DNA from: Vicinamibacterales bacterium
Lineage (GTDB): Bacteria; Acidobacteriota; Vicinamibacteria; Vicinamibacterales; UBA8438
NCBI GenBank assembly: GCA_029940535.1
Contig: JAPYUM010000023.1
Location: forward strand, 1-54,068
Direction: 5' to 3'
DNA length: 54,068 bases
A model generated the notes under the pieces. The model was given only the letters and a program-made list of their open reading frames with translations. It made no database searches and was not told the DNA's origin. The position numbers and the translations under genes were made by a program. Positions 49,743-54,068 of this stretch are shown piece after piece. Position 1 is the first letter of the stretch. Each line of letters begins with the position of its first letter.

Positions 49743-51769
49743 TACGGATCGATGAACCTCCACCGTAGTCCGGGACCGAGCTCGCGGGTGTCTGCCTCCC
49801 CACGGTCGCTCGGCCGCCAGGTGCGGTCGACCGCGGTCTCGATCACGACTCGTAAGCGACCCTCTGGAATGCGAACGGCCCGGATAATCGGCTCCCCGCT
49901 CTCGCGGAGACTATCAATCAGCGGCTCGCCATCGATCCACACCTTGAGGTCAACGGGTCGCTCCTGCACGTCCGGGTGGTGCGTCCACGCCGTCACTTCG
50001 ATCCAGCGGTCAGTGAGGGGGACGACCGCCAGTGCGCGACTGGACGCCCAGCGAAACTCAGCCGCCGTGCCGGCTCCCTCCGGTTCGTAGAACCCGTAGC
50101 TATAGTCCCAATTTGCTCGTTGGGCTCGATAGGGCACGCGGAAGTCGGCCCAGGACACATAGGCCAGCCCACCGGTGTAGACCAGCGTGAGCAGCCAGAC
50201 CGCGGCCCACGTACGACCGCTGGCGCACCAGCGCGGCGCGGGCCCCGCCGACGGCTGCACGAGCATGGTGTACCAGAACACGAGGACCCAGAAGGTCACC
50301 GTAACCGCCACGTTCTGGCTGGGCACACCAACCAACGACCCCAGACCGAATGCGACCAACGCTCCCCGCACCAGGTTGGCCGGCACTGCCCCCCGCTCAA
50401 CCGGGCGTGCCGCGACCAAGAGCCGCAGAAACATCGCCACCCAGAGCATCCATCCGAGGCTCCCGATCACCCCGAACTCGGCGACCTGATGCCGGAACCA
50501 GTTCTGGGCGTTGTCGGGCTCTAGCCGACCGTGCCCGAGCTCATGTCCCACATCCGGCACTAGGAGGCGGAATGACCCGACACCGACCCCGACCAGCGGT
50601 GAGTCCGCGATCATCTGGGTGGCGGTCGTGCCGTACCCATACCGGTCCCACAGCTCGATCCCCACCTCTCGAACCGAGGCGATCGAGGCCGACGGACGCT
50701 GCGGCGCCAACCGCTCCCAGGGCCCCACCATCAGCGACAATGAGCCTGCCCCCACCCAGACCGCGCCGACGAGCACCACGCCCGCCGCCCCGACCGCGGC
50801 CAGGCGCCCTCGGGGTACGCCGGCCGACAGTCCTTTGAGTTGCCACAACATGAAGACGAGCACCACTCCGCCGGCGCCCAACGCCGACCGCGATCCGGAG
50901 ACCCACAACCCGTACCACGAGGCTGCGAGCACCAGGAGGGCCAACGCCAGGTGAGCGGTGTGGGACAGACTGCCGGCGGCGCCCGACCGGGGCCGCCCCA
51001 CTACCAGGGCGACCCCCATCGCGCCCCACAGGGCCGCGATCATGCCGAACGGATTCGCGTCCATCAACGTCCCGGACGCGCGTCCCATCGCGGCCCAGAA
51101 CCCCGTATTGAGGAATACCGGGTCGACCACTGACTGATACAGCCCCACCAGAAACGCGCCGATCCAGCCCAGCGCCAAGGGCATCAGCACCACACGCTGG
51201 AACCGCGCCCGGTCGTTCCGGTCGAAGGTTGCGAACAGCCAGTCGAGCAGCAGCAGGCCCAGTAAATGGACGGCCACGACGCCATACACCCACAGGAGGG
51301 CGATCCCCGGCGGGACGCCGGCCCCGTTGTTCGACACGTCGGCCACCGACAGCACCGACGGGAGAAAATCGAGTTCCCGGAGCCACACGATCGGCCACGA
51401 GGCCGCCACCACCAGCCCCCAGCCGACAAGCGGCGCCCGCCACTGGACCGGCAGATGCCAGCGTGTCGGGTCGGCGGTCGCCGTCATCGCGCCAGTCAGA
51501 CCGGCGAACCACGGGGTCAGGTCCCAGAGGCGGAAGTCACCCAGCCCGAGCATCGCGAGTGCGGGCGCCAGATAGGTGATCAGGAGCCACCCGGTCACGA
51601 CGGTCTCGCGGAGTCGGCGCGCGGCGACATGCGACCCCACCAGCGCTGCCACGCTGACCCAGGGCAGCAGGGGCCACTCGATGGGGGTGGTCACCAACAT
51701 CGCGCCGACACCGATCAGCGAGACGATGATGAACGGCTTGGTGCCGCGCTCGACCAGCGTTGGTGTCAT
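49742..51769 (-). CDS. O-antigen ligase/polymerase-like membrane protein
   Basis: Integral membrane protein of 675 aa with about twelve hydrophobic segments and a periplasmic loop typical of the Wzy/WaaL O-antigen ligase family (PF04932): the loop holds PLVGVGVGSFRLLVPD and LEPDNAQNWFRHQVAEFGVI, where the conserved H/N residues of ligases (NxxHNxxL-type) are only loosely matched. A soluble C-terminal domain of about 130 residues follows the last helix, which is unusual. It would join or polymerise glycan at the membrane surface. The ATG at 51769 overlaps the stop of the glycosyltransferase gene by 4 nt. Confidence 0.85.
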   Translation of the reverse strand: MTPTLVERGTKPFIIVSLIGVGAMLVTTPIEWPLLPWVSVAALVGSHVAARRLRETVVTGWLLITYLAPALAMLGLGDFRLWDLTPWFAGLTGAMTATADPTRWHLPVQWRAPLVGWGLVVAASWPIVWLRELDFLPSVLSVADVSNNGAGVPPGIALLWVYGVVAVHLLGLLLLDWLFATFDRNDRARFQRVVLMPLALGWIGAFLVGLYQSVVDPVFLNTGFWAAMGRASGTLMDANPFGMIAALWGAMGVALVVGRPRSGAAGSLSHTAHLALALLVLAASWYGLWVSGSRSALGAGGVVLVFMLWQLKGLSAGVPRGRLAAVGAAGVVLVGAVWVGAGSLSLMVGPWERLAPQRPSASIASVREVGIELWDRYGYGTTATQMIADSPLVGVGVGSFRLLVPDVGHELGHGRLEPDNAQNWFRHQVAEFGVIGSLGWMLWVAMFLRLLVAARPVERGAVPANLVRGALVAFGLGSLVGVPSQNVAVTVTFWVLVFWYTMLVQPSAGPAPRWCASGRTWAAVWLLTLVYTGGLAYVSWADFRVPYRAQRANWDYSYGFYEPEGAGTAAEFRWASSRALAVVPLTDRWIEVTAWTHHPDVQERPVDLKVWIDGEPLIDSLRESGEPIIRAVRIPEGRLRVVIETAVDRTWRPSDRGEADTRELGPGLRWRFIDP

Positions 51770-54021
51770 GTCGTGCGGGGGATGCTCACGGATCGACGCG
51801 CCCGAACACCTGGATCTCGGGGTTGATCGTGGCCAGGTTCGAAAAATCCGTCCGGACAGACGGCACGCCACAAGCGCGCTGAACCGACGGGCGGCCACGG
51901 TGTCTGGTAGCGATGCGCGACCACACGGCGGTATCCGTTGGCCGGATTGGCCAATCGCGCATAGAACTCCTCTTCCTCTGAGTCGGGTATGGCCCGGCAA
52001 CTGAACCCGCGATTCATGACAATGAAGCGAGGCTGGGTCTCGACCACGTCGGGCCAATACCGGCTGATCTCTGCCGTCCGCAGCTCGTCGAATCGTGGCA
52101 AATAGATATCGAAGCCAGCCATCCGGACCGAGGCATTCAGGTGATCCGGACGCCGCAACCAACGCTCGACGTAATACCGAGCGTCATTGACCATCATGAC
52201 ATCGACCAGCGCGCCGTTGCACAGTCCGTAGAGCAGCAACGCCGCGACCCCGAGGCGCCTCCACCCCACGCGGGTGAGGGACTCGAGCTGGCTGGCGATC
52301 AACGGACCGCCGTACAGCGCCAGGAGGAGGCCGACCCCAAGGAAGAACCGGTCGAAGTGGTACATCACCACACTGATGAAGAAGACGTAGTACGACAACG
52401 CGGGCAGGAGCAGGAACCGATCACCGCGAGCGCCCTGACTCATGACGCCGGCCACGCACACGACGAACGCGGGCCATCCGAGCATCCACGACAGCTGAAC
52501 CACGGCTTGCCCGGCCATGGCCAGATGTCCCGCCAGGCTGCGGTCCCACATCTGATAGTCCTGACTGGCGTCTCCCGTGATGATACCCACGTGGTCGACA
52601 AAACCGGCCGCGTTGAACAGCAGGTTGTGCCCCACCACGAAGACCAGGACCGCGCCTCCGAACGACAGCCAGAGACGGCGGTCCGCGGCGAAGCCCTGGA
52701 CCCGAGCCCAGCCGGCCCCAGTCGTGGAGCGATAGCGGCGCCAAATCAAGTGAACGGCCGGCAGCACGTAGAAGCCATACGCCTGGTCCTTCGTGCACAC
52801 GGCCAGCATGCCGGTGACGGCGAACCACCAGTACGCCCGTCTCTCATCGGTCCGGACGGCGCGAATGTAGAACAGGATGGAGAGGGCAAACCAACACAGA
52901 TACGGGATGTCGACGTTCGCCAGCTTCCCGTAGAAGACGAACGGCGGCATCAGCGCGACCAGGATGGCCCCACACAACCCGGCCAGCCGGCTCTTGCCGA
53001 GCTCGAGACTGCAGAGATAGACCACATACACCGTGCCCACCGCCATGAGGACGCTCACACTCCGCGCGAGCAGATAGAGCGCAAGATAGCGATGGTCGGC
53101 CCACACGTCCGTCAGACCAAGTCGTCCGGCCACGTGGAACGGGAGGAAAATGAACCCCAGGAGGTAGTAGTGCACGGGGGGATAGATCGTGCTCCAGCCG
53201 CCGGAGAACGACTCCTGCAGGCCTTCGAGCACGTCACGGGGAAGGAGCTCGTCTGGCGCCCAGCTCCAGAACTGCGGCAGCCCCCACCAGACCCCGCACA
53301 CATTCAGGACCAGGCTCAGCGTCAAGAGCCCGTACAGCGCGAGATTCACGCGAGGCTCAAAGCGGCGGGCCGCGCAATGGCGCCGGAGGTGCGCCAGCGG
53401 TCGCCAGGCCAGGAGACCCACCAGGACCAAGGACCAGAGCAACGGGAGCAGGTAGCCCTCAAGGGTAACCGCTCGACGAATGGCGTAGGCGATCGGGGAC
53501 GGAAACAGTGCTGATCTCGCGATCGGGGTCGGCGCTTCGCCGTCGAACCCCGTCGTCAGCTCGAGCGTGGGATCGCCGCCGGCGCTCAGATAGCGCACCT
53601 CGAAGGCGTGCAGCCCGGCCGCGGCGCGGGTGGTCGCCGACACGGTCAGGGTCTCATGCGAGCCGCCGTTGTCGACCAGGAGCCGGTCATCCAGAAACAG
53701 CCAGGCCGCACCGGTCGAGGTCACGGTGAACGTGTGTGAGCCGGCGGCCACGAGATGGATGAAACCGTCCCAACTGACGCTCTGGGGCAGGTCGTCGAAC
53801 GTCGCCAGACGGGCCACCACGGTGTCGGTCGACACGCCGTCGTCGACAACAACGAGTGTCGGCGTCCCACTCCAGGCGCCGCCGGCGTAGTAGCGCCCGA
53901 CCAGACCGGGTCGCAGGGCGGTGTGCCACGCCAGCGCGCACAACGAGGCCAGCACGAGGAATCCGAGACCGTGCCTCCGAATCGTCCTCGCCGGACTCGC
54001 CCGAGGTAGACGTTCACTCAC
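51766..54021 (-). CDS. GT39-type membrane glycosyltransferase with N-terminal PA14 domain
   Basis: Membrane protein of 751 aa. It starts with one hydrophobic segment, then a PA14 domain (about residues 37-165; GRYYAGGAWSG, DGFIHLVAAGSHTFTVTSTG, AWLFLDDRLLVDNGG), then about 10-12 membrane segments with the ArnT/PMT-like signature WSWAPDELLPRD (acidic pair in the first loop) and YPPVHYYLLG. GT39/GT83 enzymes transfer sugars from polyprenyl phosphate to lipid or protein at the outer face of the membrane. PA14 binds glycans. The start is a GTG that overlaps the TGA of an upstream reading frame ending at 54018. Acceptor and sugar are unknown. Confidence 0.87.
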   Translation of the reverse strand: MSERLPRASPARTIRRHGLGFLVLASLCALAWHTALRPGLVGRYYAGGAWSGTPTLVVVDDGVSTDTVVARLATFDDLPQSVSWDGFIHLVAAGSHTFTVTSTGAAWLFLDDRLLVDNGGSHETLTVSATTRAAAGLHAFEVRYLSAGGDPTLELTTGFDGEAPTPIARSALFPSPIAYAIRRAVTLEGYLLPLLWSLVLVGLLAWRPLAHLRRHCAARRFEPRVNLALYGLLTLSLVLNVCGVWWGLPQFWSWAPDELLPRDVLEGLQESFSGGWSTIYPPVHYYLLGFIFLPFHVAGRLGLTDVWADHRYLALYLLARSVSVLMAVGTVYVVYLCSLELGKSRLAGLCGAILVALMPPFVFYGKLANVDIPYLCWFALSILFYIRAVRTDERRAYWWFAVTGMLAVCTKDQAYGFYVLPAVHLIWRRYRSTTGAGWARVQGFAADRRLWLSFGGAVLVFVVGHNLLFNAAGFVDHVGIITGDASQDYQMWDRSLAGHLAMAGQAVVQLSWMLGWPAFVVCVAGVMSQGARGDRFLLLPALSYYVFFISVVMYHFDRFFLGVGLLLALYGGPLIASQLESLTRVGWRRLGVAALLLYGLCNGALVDVMMVNDARYYVERWLRRPDHLNASVRMAGFDIYLPRFDELRTAEISRYWPDVVETQPRFIVMNRGFSCRAIPDSEEEEFYARLANPANGYRRVVAHRYQTPWPPVGSARLWRAVCPDGFFEPGHDQPRDPGVRARRSVSIPRTT

Positions 54022-54068
54022 TGCGCCGATGCGGACACCTCGATGCTCCGGGCCGCCGACGTGTTCAA
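54018..54068 (-). CDS. C-terminal end of an upstream gene (partial)
   Basis: The last 16 codons (LNTSAARSIEVSASAQ) of a frame ending with TGA at 54018-54020. Its stop overlaps the GTG start of the glycosyltransferase by 4 nt, a typical operon junction, which is the only support. Identity cannot be judged from so few residues. Confidence 0.35.
   Translation of the reverse strand: MNTSAARSIEVSASAQ

Noticed and set aside
52141-53514. Long plus-strand open frame of 457 codons
   Set aside because: It lies fully antisense to the conserved GT39 gene and is rich in His, Gln and Arg, as expected for a GC-driven shadow.
1-54068. tRNA, rRNA, CRISPR arrays, transposases and attachment sites
   Set aside because: Both strands were read for conserved tRNA arms, repeat-spacer patterns and transposase motifs; nothing convincing was found.

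Overview
This 54 kb window is GC-rich and gene-dense, and carries almost only secreted or membrane-anchored proteins. The mix points to Acidobacteriota, most likely a Vicinamibacteria-type genome: an acidobacterial VWFA-type protein, a CRTAC1-like FG-GAP protein coupled to a TPR lipoprotein, a DUF1592/DUF1552 pair, many PQQ-type beta-propellers and NHL propellers. This placement is an inference from gene content, because no rRNA or universal marker is present.

Layout. 1-8.0 kb (minus): start of a cyclophilin, a PQQ dehydrogenase coupled to an HpcH/HpaI aldolase, a CBM9/DUF5916 outer-membrane protein and a 14-repeat PD40 lipoprotein. 8.2-9.4 kb (plus): an NHL propeller closed by a strong bidirectional terminator. 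9.5-13.1 kb (minus): FG-GAP/ASPIC plus TPR operon. 13.4-15.2 kb: a PAS protein and a broken PilZ gene with a sigma-54-like promoter. 15.3-21.9 kb (minus): secreted unknown, enolase-superfamily enzyme, PhoD-like phosphatase, secreted unknown and a cytochrome c/copper-monooxygenase-like protein. 22-30.8 kb: three PQQ-type propeller proteins on the plus strand, with a MaoP-like remnant, small proteins, a VWFA protein and an FAH-family hydrolase between them. 30.8-43.4 kb (minus): nine consecutive genes including a periplasmic molybdenum hydroxylase (2Fe-2S and Mo subunits fused) and its FAD subunit, a BON lipoprotein, a small unknown, a carboxylesterase, DUF1592, DUF1552 and an ankyrin protein; several overlap by 4 nt. 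43.6-46.3 kb (plus): a frameshifted FGE/SUMF1-like gene, an ArsC-family gene with an in-frame TGA at the catalytic cysteine position, and another PQQ-like propeller. 46.4-54 kb (minus): acyl-CoA synthetase, lactonase-type propeller, small lipoprotein, and a PA14-GT39 glycosyltransferase with an O-antigen-ligase-like protein.

The genes suggest a cell that oxidises sugars, alcohols and aldehydes in the periplasm (PQQ and Mo enzymes, cytochrome-type proteins) and processes the resulting acids in the cytoplasm (HpcH/HpaI aldolase, MR-type dehydratase, FAH hydrolase, acyl-CoA ligase). Substrates cannot be assigned from sequence alone.

The strongest unusual item is the ArsC-family gene at 44555-44908. 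Its TGA sits exactly where E. coli ArsC has Cys12 and is followed at the right distance by a bacterial SECIS-like hairpin, so it is probably a selenoprotein that ordinary gene callers truncate. Other items are a pair of structured repeats at the 3' ends of two operons, two pseudogenes with a series of one-base deletions, and a Tat-exported fused molybdenum hydroxylase. No tRNA, rRNA, CRISPR or transposase was seen.
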